Below, piece after piece: positions 33,201 through 44,143 of a DNA stretch of 64,000 nucleotides. The translations under genes were made by a program, and so were the position numbers. Source of the DNA: Cytidiella melzeri (Eukaryota; Basidiomycota; Agaricomycetes; Polyporales; Irpicaceae); contig JABYQR010000180.1 in the NCBI GenBank assembly GCA_022592445.1, positions 1 through 64,000 of the forward strand, written 5' to 3'. The notes below the pieces were generated by a model. The model made no database searches and had not been told where the DNA came from. It worked only from the letters and a program-made list of their open reading frames with translations. How positions within the stretch are numbered: the first letter of the stretch is position 1; every line of letters begins with the position of its first letter.

Positions 33201-34317
33201 CATGGCTCTGGTAACACTATCTCTAGTATGTGTGTCAAAGCGAGATTGTATCGCTGATTATCGGACATTGGATCTATGGACAATGTAGATTAGATATGTA
33301 GATAGATAAGATCAGATAGTACATAGCATGTGATTCCACCATCCTTATGGTCACACACAATGCGATACTTGCACCATATGGCATCGTGTTCCAGTAGTTT
33401 CCATGACTGAATAGCAGAAGTACCATGAGGCTTCTGCATGACTCATATTTCATATACCAAATGTATTGAGCTTACTAAAGGCTCAGTTAGCACCATTCAG
33501 TTATGTAGGATGCTCAGTCATCGCTTACATTCTCTATTCAGTAGTATTAGCAAGCAGGACTGTGCATTACCAATCATTACTCATAGGATTACCAATCCTT
33601 ACCAATCCTTACTCATATGACATTACTGTAGCATTAGTAATCTAGTTACAGACATGTATATATACCGCTCCTAGAGAGCAGAGAAATAAGAAGACACTTA
33701 CTCCCAGAGTTAGTTGACTCTCCTAGTCATCCCCTATACTCGTAACTTTCAAACAATGTGATCTGATCATATCGTGTTCAAATGCTCACCTTCAATATTC
33801 TGTAGATCTACGTATTGCGCAAGTTTGTGTTGTCTTCTCGTTGAAGGATGATCACCAAGAGCAACTGTTTGGAGAATCAAAGAGTGCACTTGCCACTCAC
33901 TTTGCATATGTTGAATGGTTCTCGAAGTTCACGGTCACTCCAAGCCCACTTCACCGCATGTACAAGGTCAAGCGGTGCTACGCCCGACAGAGTAACTATC
34001 GAGTGGCCGAAGTCATACCGGTGGACAAGATCAAGTGCAGCGTGCAGCTGTTTCCGCAGTTTGGCTCCGGTCCCGTTTCACGCGCGTGGACGTCTGACAA
34101 AGTCCTTGAAGTTTGCGACACTTTCTACGCAAATCCATTTACCAGCGACTATACATACTTTTTACTGAACTGGTATGTCCTGAATTTACTCAATCCAAAG
34201 ACCCTCCGCAGCACGCAACTGATCCTCTACGAGCAGAGTTGTGTATACAGTACAAGTAGATCACCTCAATATGGTAAATCAGTGGTTGCGACGTTTGATA
34301 TGCGTTCGGTGCAATGA
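30298..34317 (+). pseudogene. Plavaka-family transposase, frameshifted near the N-terminus
   Basis: The N-terminal Cys/His zinc finger starts VTCRGCNRAFKGRK; the expected continuation GYDVHLVSTSRPEC lies in the next frame, so one base (probably a G at ~30380) is missing. Exons then cover an acidic region (EREKDHKEREENGKEREE), SKLDWEVGRWAKLRGPGQ, and a long catalytic part at 31600-33225: IIPVIISSDKTQL, YPVYVTIGNLPKHIWKK, LVGYLPTSHFEHIT, SGDGVVRQCHPIFSNYVGDY, CPTCPIPTDELG, ITPDVLHQLYQGLIKHLV and TESTERLHIDFAK. A 580-nt intron (33226-33805) holds a 516-bp insertion. The last exon (33806-34317) carries the usual C-terminus (FAYVEWFSKFTV, RVAEVIPVDKIK, RAWTSDKVLEVC). The family is related to CMC/EnSpm DDE transposases. 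Confidence 0.88.
33254..33769 (+). repeat. Solo-LTR-like insertion inside a transposase intron
   Basis: Flanked by TATCG on both sides (33249-33253 and 33770-33774). It starts CTGATTATC and ends TGATCA, and carries a TATA box (GTATATATACCGC) near 33656 followed by a stretch resembling an R/U5 region. Removing the insert and one TATCG leaves a 59-nt intron with GTATGT donor, CTCAC branch site and TGTAG acceptor. The LTR nature is inferred from size, the 5-bp duplication and the TATA box; no internal retroelement genes are present. Confidence 0.65.
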
Positions 34318-34486
34318 ACTGAAATCAACTGATCGAAGAGAACAGTACGTCTACAGCTTTGCAGGTGTATGTGCACCACATGCACAGTATGAGCGCATTT
34401 GCTCAACTGGCAAATGGTATGCCCAAACTTGCACTTTTTGAGCGCACCCCTTGCATGTCGTTTGCGTGCATATGCGCGTGAGCGTT

Positions 34487-34514
34487 CGATTTGCGCCGGG
34501 GGTTTTTCCTGATG
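34487..34514 (-). repeat. Right terminal inverted repeat of the Plavaka element
   Basis: Ends GGTTTTTCCTGATG at 34514. Its reverse complement matches the left end at 24 of 28 positions. Subterminal words (TTTGCG, TTGCAC, ATTTGC) occur at ~34396-34495. Confidence 0.85.
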
Positions 34515-34747
34515 AACCCTCGACAAGCATCCGTCAACTGTGCCAAACAGCTTTTCACTCACCGCCACCCCCTGGCTCCACTGCAGAATACTTTGTGGCT
34601 CCTTCGATGTTGATTTCGGAGGATTTCTCGGTAACGCGAGATTGAGTATTGTCGCTGGGTGAGTTCGACATCCTACACGGCGACACTCCGCAGATCGTTT
34701 CTGACTTTCCGTGCTAGTCGCATATACCGTCCCTCTCCCCTTCATTA

Positions 34748-34845
34748 CATCAGGAAACAAAACGAAGTCTCCGGCAGCTACGGAGCTCTCCGGAGCACTC
34801 AGTAGCGGCTTGAAGCTCGGGTAGCCTTCACATTGTTTCCTGATG
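34748..34845. mobile_element. 98-bp MITE with Plavaka-like termini
   Basis: Perfect 13-bp terminal inverted repeats (CATCAGGAAACAA at the left, its complement at the right) flanked by TA on both sides (34746-34747 and 34846-34847). Copy B of repeat X has a single TA and no insert here (near 62178), an exact empty site. The termini share CATCAGG and the following A-rich stretch with the 14.8-kb Plavaka element, so mobilisation by a Plavaka transposase is likely. It has no coding capacity. Confidence 0.88.
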
Positions 34846-35283
34846 TACAACCGCGGGACTGTGACTGGGAGAGTGTCCTCTTGAAGCAAACATCTTTTCC
34901 GTCTGCTAGCTTTGGTCGTTCTGGAACACCAATCAGCTGGAATCTTTCTCCGGCGACTTGACGTCTTCCTCCGAGTCCCATCATCGTCTTGACGGACAGA
35001 TTTACCTTCTCACACGCCGCTGGATTCGGCTCGCGGCATTAGACTCCTACCGACGCGTACGCATCAGCTTGAACACACGTACTGGGACTCGGTCTTCAAT
35101 ATGGTTTCGCAATCATTCTCGGACACTTTTCTTCTTTCCTTTCTCGCAGTATACATGCACTCGTTTTGTAGTAAATTGTGAGGCTGAAGTGCGAGCCATG
35201 GTGGAAGGGCCCATCTCCATGGCTCGCATTTTAGCATAGACTTCATTCTCCCAATTTCCTTCATTTTCTTCTTATTACAGAGC

Positions 35284-35478
35284 ACAAGTTCGGTAGCTCA
35301 CGGACTACTAGGGACTCTTATTTCTCTTTTCTGATCCATGATCTCCATTGCCTAGAGAACAAGTTCGGTAGCTCATACCAGGGACTCTCGAGTCTCGACG
35401 CGGTCTCCTTCTCTTCTTCGACACATAGAACAAGTTCGGACTCGGACTACTAGCCATAGGGACTCTTCAGACTCAACT
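35284..35478 (+). repeat. Tandem motif at the end of repeat X
   Basis: About three diverged units, each starting ACAAGTTCGG and ending in GGGACTCTT or similar, at ~35284, 35359 and 35429. Spacing is 70-75 bp. The same motif appears twice at the end of copy B (~62706 and 62781). Confidence 0.6.
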
Positions 35479-35730
35479 GGCAATATCATACCCTTATACC
35501 CTTGACTGCATATGTAACGATTCTAGCAATTGAAAGTTTACGGTCAAGTCATCAACTCTGTCTCGAGCTCGAATTGATGTGTGTTCGTGAAACAGTCACG
35601 GTGGTAAGCATGTCTCAATCTGAGAGACTTGAAATGAACCCCGGGCCCCCCGGCTGTGCGCGCTTCTGACAGCCTACTCAGGCTCGCGAGTCAGTGGCGT
35701 GTGGCTTTACTCTGTTTGTTTACGACCGTC

Positions 35731-37404
35731 ATGACCACCGCTGGACCTTCGCGCTTTCAGCTGAACGACTTACCAACTTACAAGGAAACAACATCATCTC
35801 GTCTGAAATTCCTCTACTCGGATTTCTCGCGTCAGAAGCAATCAAACCCTGCGTCATTTACTTCGAATATCGAGTGGTGGAGACGTACACTCGAAGCAAT
35901 AGTGCTCAACGGATACCAGTCACAGTCCCCGACACACCCCGCTAATCCAGACAGACTCGTCTTTCACGCCGTTGGACCTCAGGTCATCGAACAGTTCAGA
36001 GTCGAGGGAGTTGGCAAACCACTTGGACTCGCCACAGTGATTGTGAGTTTGCTCTGATGAATGGCCAGTCCGACGATGGAACTCACGAATAGCTTGCTAG
36101 GGAAGGCTGAACTGTGTCACTTGAAAACGTTCTTCCCTTTGAGCCAGTTTCGCACGTCGAAACAATCCATATACGACCCCGGCTGGCTACCATACCGAAT
36201 AGCGTCCTTCGTTATCGGCAAACCGCTTTGGTGGACGCTACAGCAGCTCAGTATCGTCAGCTCGGAGGATGGAGCAGGTTCCGAGAGTGACGCGCAGCGG
36301 TGGAGGAAGGTGAAAGGCGACTATGTGGTTGTCAGTTTGATGGAGCAGGCCGCAGAAGCCGTTCTGCACAAGCAGGAAGCCAAAGCTGGGTTATCTCTCG
36401 CGGACTCGCTGTACGGCTTTGACGGGTTCAAGCGAGAGTTTGGCACATGCGCATTCGGTGGCCTCGAACTGTCCAACATGGATATCAAGGTTCTCGTCAA
36501 GTTTCTGGAGCGTGACAGACAGGCTGTGGTGGTGCAGCGAGGAGTGAGTGTACCCTTTAACGTTCTCCAGAAATATTAGTGCAGAACTCACGCTTTGGTG
36601 CTTCTAGGTGATCAAATTTGTTGCATACTCGCCCTCTGCTGAGATCACCCCCGTAGATATCGGCGTCTTGGAACTTAAGAGCGCTGTAGAAAGCCTAGAA
36701 ACCGGAATAGATCGTCTGCAAGGTCAAATAGACGAGTTGAGTATTCCTATATGCGCTCATTCGCTCTAGTGATTGACGTTTGCATTAGACGAGCTGTGAG
36801 GATCTCAGCTGCTCTCCAGCAGAAACGCAGAGAAATGGCACTCAGCCATCTCCGTGCTAAGAAACAGTTCGAAGACCTGCTCAAGAAACGTCTGAACGCC
36901 CTTGATACCCTGCAAGCCACGTTAACACGTGTTGAGGCTTCGGCAGGCGACATCCAGGTCAGCCCACTCGTTTGTGTGCCGGTGCCCTTACCGATGGGGT
37001 TTTTGACTTCTTTCCTTTCTGCGTAGATCCTGAAGTCGTACGAATCTTCCAGCGCGACCCTCCGCGCAATTCTTGCTGACCCATCCCTCCAGCGCGACAA
37101 GATCGACGAGACGATGGAGGCCATGGCGTCTGCCAATGCGGAGGCCAAGGAGATCGACGACGCGATTCGTTCGGGTGCCGAAATTGCTCAGGCGGAAATC
37201 GGCGCGGACGACAGTGAGCTTGACGAGGAGCTCGCGGTGCTCGTGAAGGAGATGGAGCTGGAGAAGTCCAGCGCTGAGGTCGCAGCCGCTCGAAAAGACA
37301 CCGAGGCGAAGCTGTCTGTTGCTGGGCTAGTTACTCCTGTTGGAACGCACGCGATGGAGGGGACCCCAGCGAACCGTACCAAGGTGCTGCTATCAGAGAA
37401 CTAG
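35731..37404 (+). CDS. CHM7: CHMP7/Chm7-type ESCRT-III protein
   Basis: A multi-exon gene for an ESCRT-III-related protein of the CHMP7 class, which acts at the nuclear envelope and endosomes with Snf7-type subunits. The start at 35731 gives MTTAGPSRFQLNDLPTYKET. The N-terminal domain holds FTSNIEWWRRTLEAIVLNG and FRVEGVGKPLGLATVI. It continues with SIYDPGWLPYRIASFVIGKP and WWTLQQL, the winged-helix region typical of CHMP7. The Snf7-like C-terminal half is a long helical region (ALQQKRREMALSHLRAKKQF, KKRLNALDTLQATLTR, ILKSYESSSATLRAIL), followed by the acidic ELDEELAVLVKEMELE. Introns lie near 36550-36607, 36735-36787 and 36957-37026. The junction around 36046-36080 has no in-phase canonical acceptor that I could find, although the protein match continues with ELTNSLLGKAEL; the splice there is unresolved. 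It sits immediately downstream of repeat X. Confidence 0.82.
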
Positions 37405-37660
37405 AGTTCTTTCTTTGCGTTCTCCCTATCACACCAACACGCATACTCACCGAGGACAATTCGCGATGTATACATTCATCGCTCACATCACCATAATGCT
37501 ATAGGAAATGTCGTTTATCTGGAATGATGTGGATGTGCATGCAAGTAAGAATTCTGATACATGGATGCTAGGGATACAAGGTAGGATGTGCGATACAAAG
37601 TGTTCTGGTAGTCAGTCATCCGAGCGACGAGATTGTCCGTCATAAAGTCCATAGTCATGT
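37405..37660. other. Convergent 3' region between CHM7 and the membrane-protein gene
   Basis: A short intergenic region between two convergent genes. I see nothing else in it. Confidence 0.4.
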
Positions 37661-39506
37661 TCAATATCCGCCACCGTCTGGATTGCGGCTCTTCCTATCC
37701 GCTTCATACAGCCCATAAATACTGTACGTGGGACTCCTATAGTCCTCAAAGTCTTGTGGGTTACTGTGTGCCAGCGCCATCTGGGCCAGAGACGGTAACG
37801 GGGGAGGTGATGGCACTCGAGGCGGTTTCTCTTCAACTCTTTTCCTAGCGACAGCCCGAGCACGCGATGAGCTGTTTGCTTGGGGAGCAGAGCCTGCATC
37901 GGCAATCGAAACCATGCTTTGCGTGTCGCCTAGCATGAGCTTTCCAAGTCGAGCACTAGCATCCAGAGTTGGGCTCATGATGAACTGGCTCCTGCTGCGG
38001 CGCCGATCACCTGCGAGAGTGATAGAATCGTCCGGATAGATGGTCTGAGGCGACGCCGGGGTGGGACTAGCCAAGCCAAGGGCTGACGCGAGTGCTTTCG
38101 TGTCACGTTCTCTGTGGTCCTCCGACTTCACCATCGGTGAGAGGGGAGGTAGAACGTATTGCGACTCTTCGAATGGGTTACGATCATGTGTATGAGGGGC
38201 GTTGGCAGATGATCTGAGCAACGACGCAGGGGCGTAAGGAGCTTTCACGCGAGCGCGACCAGGCTTTGCCGAAGACATTGCTGTTGCCTTAGGCGTGGTA
38301 GGATTAGGTGGCAATGGAGAGGCGGGACCACCGTAAAGATCTGAAGTGCCGTATGTGCTGGGAACATGGAGCTTGTTCGAGACAATGACGCTCTGACGTA
38401 TATCCCTCGAGGTAGACATTCTTCGCGCCGTCGGCTTGGAATTGCAACGTTGTAGAACCGGCATCCCGTCAGCAGTCAGAGGCGATCCCGTTAAAGCCAA
38501 ACATACGTTACCGGACATAGGAGAGCCAGGATAGACAGAGGCCGAGACGGCAGAAATCCTGTTCATTGTACGAGCAGCAGTGTTTGTGGCACTGGCGTTA
38601 GGTCCACTGAAGGGATACGTGGGCTTCTGGCCAAAGTCGGAAGACTTGCGATTAGGAGGACCATCATCGACGTTGAACGACGGCGGTGGCTTGGCAAGAG
38701 ATACATGCGGATACTGAGTCCAGGTTAACGGAGTTCCATCGCTGCCAGGCTTTGCAGAGATGCGTTCTTTGCCGCCAAAGAGAGACTCTTCCTCAGCATC
38801 TATCTTACGTTCCTCCATGTAGTCATCCTGGAGGATCGGCAACGAAGGTGTTGGATAGTGGTGCTTCCGAGGTCGCTTGAACATCCTATAAAGGACATAA
38901 CAGCCCAAGAGCAAGAAAGCAGAACCAACGCCCAGTAGAACGATAATCACAGTAGAAAGATGTTTCGGTGCTGAAGGATGCGCCTGCTGCTGAGAGCCAA
39001 GAACGGTAGCTGACGACGCAGCAGCTGACTTGGATGCAGACGACGTAGCAACTGTTGTAACCGCCAGAGACGTGGCAAAGGCGGAAAGCGGAGGCAGCGG
39101 AGAAAACCCCGAGGTCGACAAAGGCTGCTGAGTGGAAGTCGGCATAATCACTGGAAGTACTCCAGTGTAGATGGCTCCTGAGGGGTACAGCGTATGCGAT
39201 CCTCCTGTATCCGGCGCAGGATTAGGCACGGCGTTCACATCAACGTCTGAGGCGGGATGCACGAGAGTTTTTGACGTTGCTTTCGTGAGTTGCTTCTTCG
39301 TTTGATTGCTTTTCTTTTTCCCGTGCGACTGCTCCGCATAGTTCACAGAGTGCGCTGCCGACTTTGAACCAGATTTTACACGCGATTTCGTCTGTGTGTC
39401 ATGAATCTTCGTCGCCTGGTAGTTTTTGGATGACGGAGAGGGAGAGTTCATAGCCATGTTGAGTAGCTGATCAGGCAAGTCTCTTCTAGTGCGTGAAGCG
39501 ACCATA
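37661..39506 (-). CDS. Single-pass membrane protein, basidiomycete-type, unknown function
   Basis: An intronless frame; the start at 39506 (MVASRTRRDLPDQLLNMAMN) is preferred to upstream Met codons in a Cys-rich stretch. The N-terminal ~200 residues are Ser/Thr/Lys-rich (HGKKKSNQTKKQLTKATS, then SAAASSATVLGSQQQ), suggesting an O-glycosylated outer part. One transmembrane helix follows (HLSTVIIVLLGVGSAFLLLG), with a basic cytoplasmic stop RMFKRPRKHH. The long cytoplasmic tail is Pro/Ser-rich with possible docking motifs (PFSGPN, ASPLPPNPTTP) and ends in a conserved-looking YSIYGLYEADRKS. The layout recalls cell-wall sensors or uncharacterised mucin-like receptors, but no signal peptide is obvious and no family is claimed. 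Confidence 0.75.
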
Positions 39507-39934
39507 TCTTGGTAAAGAGCGTGATGTGGAAGGAGCGTGTTGGCGCAGAATCTGCAGAGTGATTTCCTCGTTGGTTGGCGACCAGCGCAGAAAGAGACAA
39601 GACGGAGTACTCGTAGTGAACTGCGGTGGTCGTGGTGGAACTTGAAGCAGAGCAACTCTGGCTATGGGCGCCTCTACTTTCAACATGTAGATCCATCACG
39701 TGTCCGCGTCGCAAGACGCCCATTAGCGGGGTCGGAGTCGCGACTTGGCCGCTAACATCGTCGTCGACAACGACCACAACATCCCATCCACTACCTGCGA
39801 CAACCAGACCGGTCCGTACATCTCTTGCTCTGGGGCTTAAAACAGTGGCAGTTCGTGCTGCTCCCAGACATCCCGATACTCCAGCCGCCACAGTCTCGAA
39901 GACGCGACAAAGAGGATCCTGGTGTTTCTGTATC

Positions 39935-39940
39935 ACGCGT
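39935..39940. promoter_or_regulatory. ACGCGT (MluI cell-cycle box-like) upstream of the Tudor-BRCT gene
   Basis: A single ACGCGT lies ~175 bp upstream of the first visible exon of the checkpoint gene, in the region shared with the divergent membrane-protein gene. MCB sites drive G1/S transcription in other fungi. One hexamer is weak evidence. Confidence 0.25.
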
Positions 39941-40109
39941 AAGAACGAGGCCTTTCAGGTATATCAGAACTCTCTTGACCAGTCTTTTTTTAGTCTTTTT
40001 GGTGACGTGGGGGTGGTATGGAGAAATATGCGGACTCAATTTAGTGCGTCTGCATTTTTTTCTACACGTTCCGGATATAAACTCCATTGTAACATCACAT
40101 TTACAACAG

Positions 40110-43100
40110 TAGCGATGGATCTCAAGCCAGTCAGCTTCTCAAAAACGTTGTAGCAGGGAACGCCGTTGCGCAGCCACCAGTGACCTCCAGCGCCGAGTAT
40201 TCTGTGCGAGATGACTATGTATCTCATGCCAGTCCTCAAGCAGTCATTTCTCAGTACCGAATACAAGACTTGGTAGTTACTCAACCTCACGGCGACGGCA
40301 CCGCTTCCCCAAAAAATCCCGTCGATGGCCAAATACCAGTCTCCTCCTGGGAACCTCCGGGTCTCGCCCATGCCCTCGTGCCGTCTGTATCAGTAGTAGG
40401 GCATGGCCAGTCGTCAGGGGTGGCTGAAGCTGGCCTGGTTGCCACAGGTGTGAATGTGGCACGACCCGGCAGTCAAGTGTGTGCACCAAACGCGCCTGTT
40501 ACACCTTCTGTGTTCCCGGATGCTTCGCAAAGAGCAAGAGCGACAAGCAACGCACAAATACCTTCCCCTACTCCGACGCCATCACCAGCTTCGCCTCGTG
40601 GCAGTAAGAGAAGACCAGCGCGACGTCGCAAACAAAGGTCTCTTTCCCCTGTGTCAGATGACTCTTTTGCTGGGCCACTGCCAAAGGATTTGGCACAAAA
40701 GCTGTTCATGGCGAAATCGAAGGCTTTCCAGGTGCCGTTATCTCAGCTCGGTCGAACTCAAGACTCGTCAATCGACGACATGGGCAACCGTGACGAACTC
40801 TTGTCAACGGCTTCAACGGATGATCTACATGGGTCACCAGACGATCACAGCACGGCGCGCTCAAGTCGCATTCTTGCCCCTTCTTCTGAACCTGACGATA
40901 GCCAGGCAGAAAACGAGTCATTCCTAGGGCCACAAGCACAAACGGTCGACGACGACTATGATCCAGCCCAGACGCAGCAGTCAGTTTGGTTTCCTTCATC
41001 GGCAGAAGCTGAGCTCGTGGTACAGCAAATCCGGGAGGATCACTCTAGTATGTCATGTTTGAGATCAGGCGATAATGATAGCTCTGATCCGAAATCACGT
41101 AGATTCGCCGGAGCGCAACCTACCGTCGACGCCGGAGCCAACGCCGCCAGATGACAACCTTCCCATCAGCGAGCTTTCTGTCGAACAGACACAGCCAGAT
41201 GATTACATCTCCGTCAGCGACATTCCTATGCAACAGGCGGGGACCTCTAGTGCCGCCAGCGCAGCGCGAAGCATCATGTCCTTGGTCGATCCTCGTAAAG
41301 TATACCGTTACAAGGCAGTGCTTGAACACGCACAGTTAAGCAGCCGACCGCCTCTAAACTCCACCTGGCCTCAACCTACGCCGGCATATAGCGAGGGCGA
41401 AGAAACACAGCCTTCGACCTCCTCCCGCCTACCTGCCACTGGTCACCTTCGGCTGCGCTCGCGCTCTCCACCAGCCGCATTGTCGGGCGACGTGGAAGAA
41501 ACTCAGATCACATCCTCCGCTAATCTACCTGCAACTGGCCACTTTGCTCCCATAATCAACTCATCACCTACACCTACACCCCCTGCTATACCTTCGGCTA
41601 TCTCGAACCTTCCACCCACTGCCTCTCGAATCGAACGAGAGCTGCAGCAATCACCTGTCTCACGGCCACCTATAAATCGGCGAGGCATCTTCTCTACTCT
41701 GGCAGATTACTCTGACATGGATACCATCCCGGATTCCGAAGCTACGCCTTCAGATGTGATTCGAGGTCCCACCATGTCACCCGTCATACCATCTCCCATC
41801 CCTTCTCTTGCGATACATCCTAAACGTACTACACATTCCCCCCCTCCTCTTGCAGAGAAACCTCGTTCCAAACCTGTGCCGAAGTCTCCTAGCAAACCTC
41901 TTTTCAAAATCGCCCTGTCACACTCTACATCGGCTGAAGTAGTACCAGACTCTATTGAAGAGCCCAATGATGCTACAGAAGACGAAGCTTGTGAGGACGA
42001 AGGCAAGAAGGGCAAGTCGGCCGAGAAGCAGGAAGATGAGGAGAGCTCGGAAGAGGAGGGCAAGCGGAACGATCAGCCAGCGGAAAAGGGACAAGAAGAA
42101 GAGTGTTCCGGAGAAGAGAGCCAGCCTTTGGCCCAGGTTGTTGCGCACCGAAAACAATCTGGCCAAGCGGTAGCGAAACTCAAACGCGCACGAGGTCTCT
42201 CCCAGACATTGATGCCTCCTCCGCCCAAGAAAGAGAAGGTCGCGGCCTCAATCGCAATGTCGACGCGGGCACGTGGGAGGGCGGCTCTTCCAGGTGATGC
42301 CGAGGAGAACGTTCCTTCTTCTGTCCCGCAGGAGAACGAGACGAAGGCCAATGCTCCACGGAGCGTCACCCGCGGAAAGGCTGCTGCTAGGAAGGGGAAT
42401 GCGAAAGGCAAAGGCAAGGGGAAGGGGAAGAAGCTCGTCAACCCGAAGCCAGTGACACCGATACGTAGCCACGATGGTGATATGAGCGATGAACTGTCTG
42501 AGGTGGAAGGCACCGTCGCGGACGACCTTCGGACTGAGCTCGCAGAAGAAGACGGCATGGATGTTGACGATGCCCTTCCCGGTCCAGGGCCATCCACTCG
42601 GAAACGTAAGCGCATGGCCTCAGCTATGCCACTTCGCTCCTCTACGAAGTCCTCTGCTAAGCTGACTAGACCATCGACTACCACGCCTGGATTTCGTCCT
42701 ACGAAGCGAATGAAGCCAGAATCCATTGAGTTTATCAAGCGCTCGGGAGCTACTCGCGTGTTTGCTTTATGGAAAGACGACAACTACTTCTACAGCGGCA
42801 CTGTGCACTCAGAAATGGCGCCTAACAAGTACTTCATCCAATTTGATGATAGCACCCAAGCCGAGGTGGAAATTCAGTCCTTACGAGCTTGCGAGTTCAA
42901 GAAGGGCGATTACGTATATTGCATTTCAAAAGACATCGATCACCAGGTCCAGGTTGTTGACGCATCCAAGGGTGTCTCCGACGAGGTCGTCACGGTGGAA
43001 GACGAGATGGAGGAGTTCGATGTGTATCTTAGTGATATCAAGGTGTTCGGGAGGACGATAGAACATCAGTGGGACGACAGGAAGCTGACCGCCAACAAAA

Positions 43101-44143
43101 TAGATCCGTATGAGAAACCCCGCCCGACCCAGTCGTCGACGCCATCAAGTCAGTCCGCGACTAGCAGCTCAACTGGCGCTGGCATCGCAAGGGGTAGAAA
43201 GATGTTGTCAAAAATGGGCTTCGCTGTGACACTGAGCAATGCAGACGGATCGACGGACCTACGCAGGGGTCTGTGTCGTACGATCGAGAGTCACGGTGGG
43301 ATCATAGTTGACGATTGGGGGAAGTTGTTCTCGATGATTGGTACTCACGAGGCGCAAGGGAAACGATGGTTGGTCAGAAAGCACGACGTGCGATGGATCA
43401 AGACGAAGGAGGACCTGCATAAGGTCTTCCTCCTCGCGGACACCTCGAACCAAAAGCCCAAGTTCTTGATGGCGCTGGCGCTCGGTATTCCTTGTGTGAA
43501 GGTCGATTGGTTGCATGACTCCGTTAAAGCGGTACGTATCTTTTTTTGTCATACTCTTTGTAGTGTGGTCATGCTGATACAGATGTTGTGCGAAGAACGA
43601 GAAAAAGCAATGGCAGTCGTATCTGCTCCCCACTGGAACTTCTGAACGGTTGCACGCGCGTATCTCCCAGCTCGTAGACCTGAACTGGGGAGACTGTCTC
43701 GAGCACCTGCAGCACATCATGGACAATCCTGTGGCTATCAAAATCTTCGCGAATATGAATATTCTCTGTGTCTCTCCCGACTTTGTACCCGAGAAGGCAA
43801 AGAAGGTACGCAGTACTCTTGTGACACAGCAATCTTAACAGCTGCTCAGTGCTTTGTTGTGGAATTACAGGGCTCAGCGGGCGATATGTCTTCCGATGCC
43901 GATTCTAAACGTATGATTCCTCGCATCATACTGTGTATGGGAGCATCAACAGTTGAGGCTGTCGCCGACACTAAATACGCCCGTGCTCAGAACCTCGCCG
44001 ACCACTACGACTATATCGTCATCGAGCCAGATACATATCCTGATATCACCTCACGCTTAAGGAGGCTAGAAAATTGCGTACCGTTCACGTGGGTCAAGGA
44101 GTGTTTGATCACTGGGAGGATCCTGCCTATCGACGATGCTTAG
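40110..44143 (+). CDS. crb2: Crb2/Rad9/53BP1-type DNA-damage checkpoint adaptor (Tudor-BRCT)
   Basis: A long gene with introns at 41048-41102, ~43532-43593 and 43806-43870. The first half is disordered and rich in Ser/Thr/Pro with many SQ/TQ pairs (QASQLL, DPAQTQQS, EETQPS, EETQITS), the usual substrates of ATR/ATM-type kinases. Basic and acidic blocks follow (EDEACEDEGKKGKSAEK, GKGKGKGKKLVNPKP). A Tudor-like fold comes next (RVFALWKDDNYFYSGTV, KYFIQFDDSTQAEVE, FKKGDYVYCISKD), then BRCT repeats (MGFAVTLSNADG, HGGIIVDDWGKLF, ALGIPCVKVDWLHDSV, and in the last exon RIILCMGASTVEAVA, YDYIVIEPDTYP, FTWVKECLITGRIL). Order and composition match Crb2/Rad9, which bind methylated histone H4 and gamma-H2A and activate the effector kinase. 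The true start is unresolved: the frame opens after an acceptor-like ACAG at 40109, without an ATG, so an upstream exon is expected. Confidence 0.85.

Larger units (their letters stand above)
19744..34514. mobile_element. Plavaka-type DNA transposon with DUF6532 cargo (14.8 kb, nested)
   Basis: Delimited by imperfect terminal inverted repeats: left end CATCAGGGAAAACACCCTGC at 19744, right end complementary to CATCAGGAAAAACCCCCGGC ending at 34514. They match at 24 of 28 positions by eye. AA flanks both ends (19742-19743 and 34515-34516). The second copy of repeat X has only two bases (AT, 61945-61946) at this point, so the insertion duplicated 2 bp. Contents: a Plavaka transposase (+), a divergent DUF6532 gene (-), and a later Ty3/gypsy insertion. 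Without the Ty3 element the transposon is ~6.9 kb. Plavaka belongs to the CMC/EnSpm-related group, for which short target duplications are usual. The transposase copy carries a frameshift, so this copy is probably not autonomous now. Confidence 0.88.
34515..35480 (+). repeat. Repeat X, copy A, right part
   Basis: Continues repeat X on the far side of the Plavaka element. It matches 61945 to ~62830, with the junction at CCCTCGACAAGCATCCG. Differences from copy B include the MITE at 34748-34845, a ~130-bp segment present only in B (~62210-62360), and a short stretch present only here near 35020-35080. The end, near 35380-35480, is made of repeats of an ACAAGTTCGGTAGCTCACGG motif. Confidence 0.8.

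Noticed and set aside
39626..40153. A 175-codon plus-strand open stretch upstream of the checkpoint gene
   Set aside because: It overlaps the divergent promoter region and has no domain; it is out of frame with the checkpoint protein.
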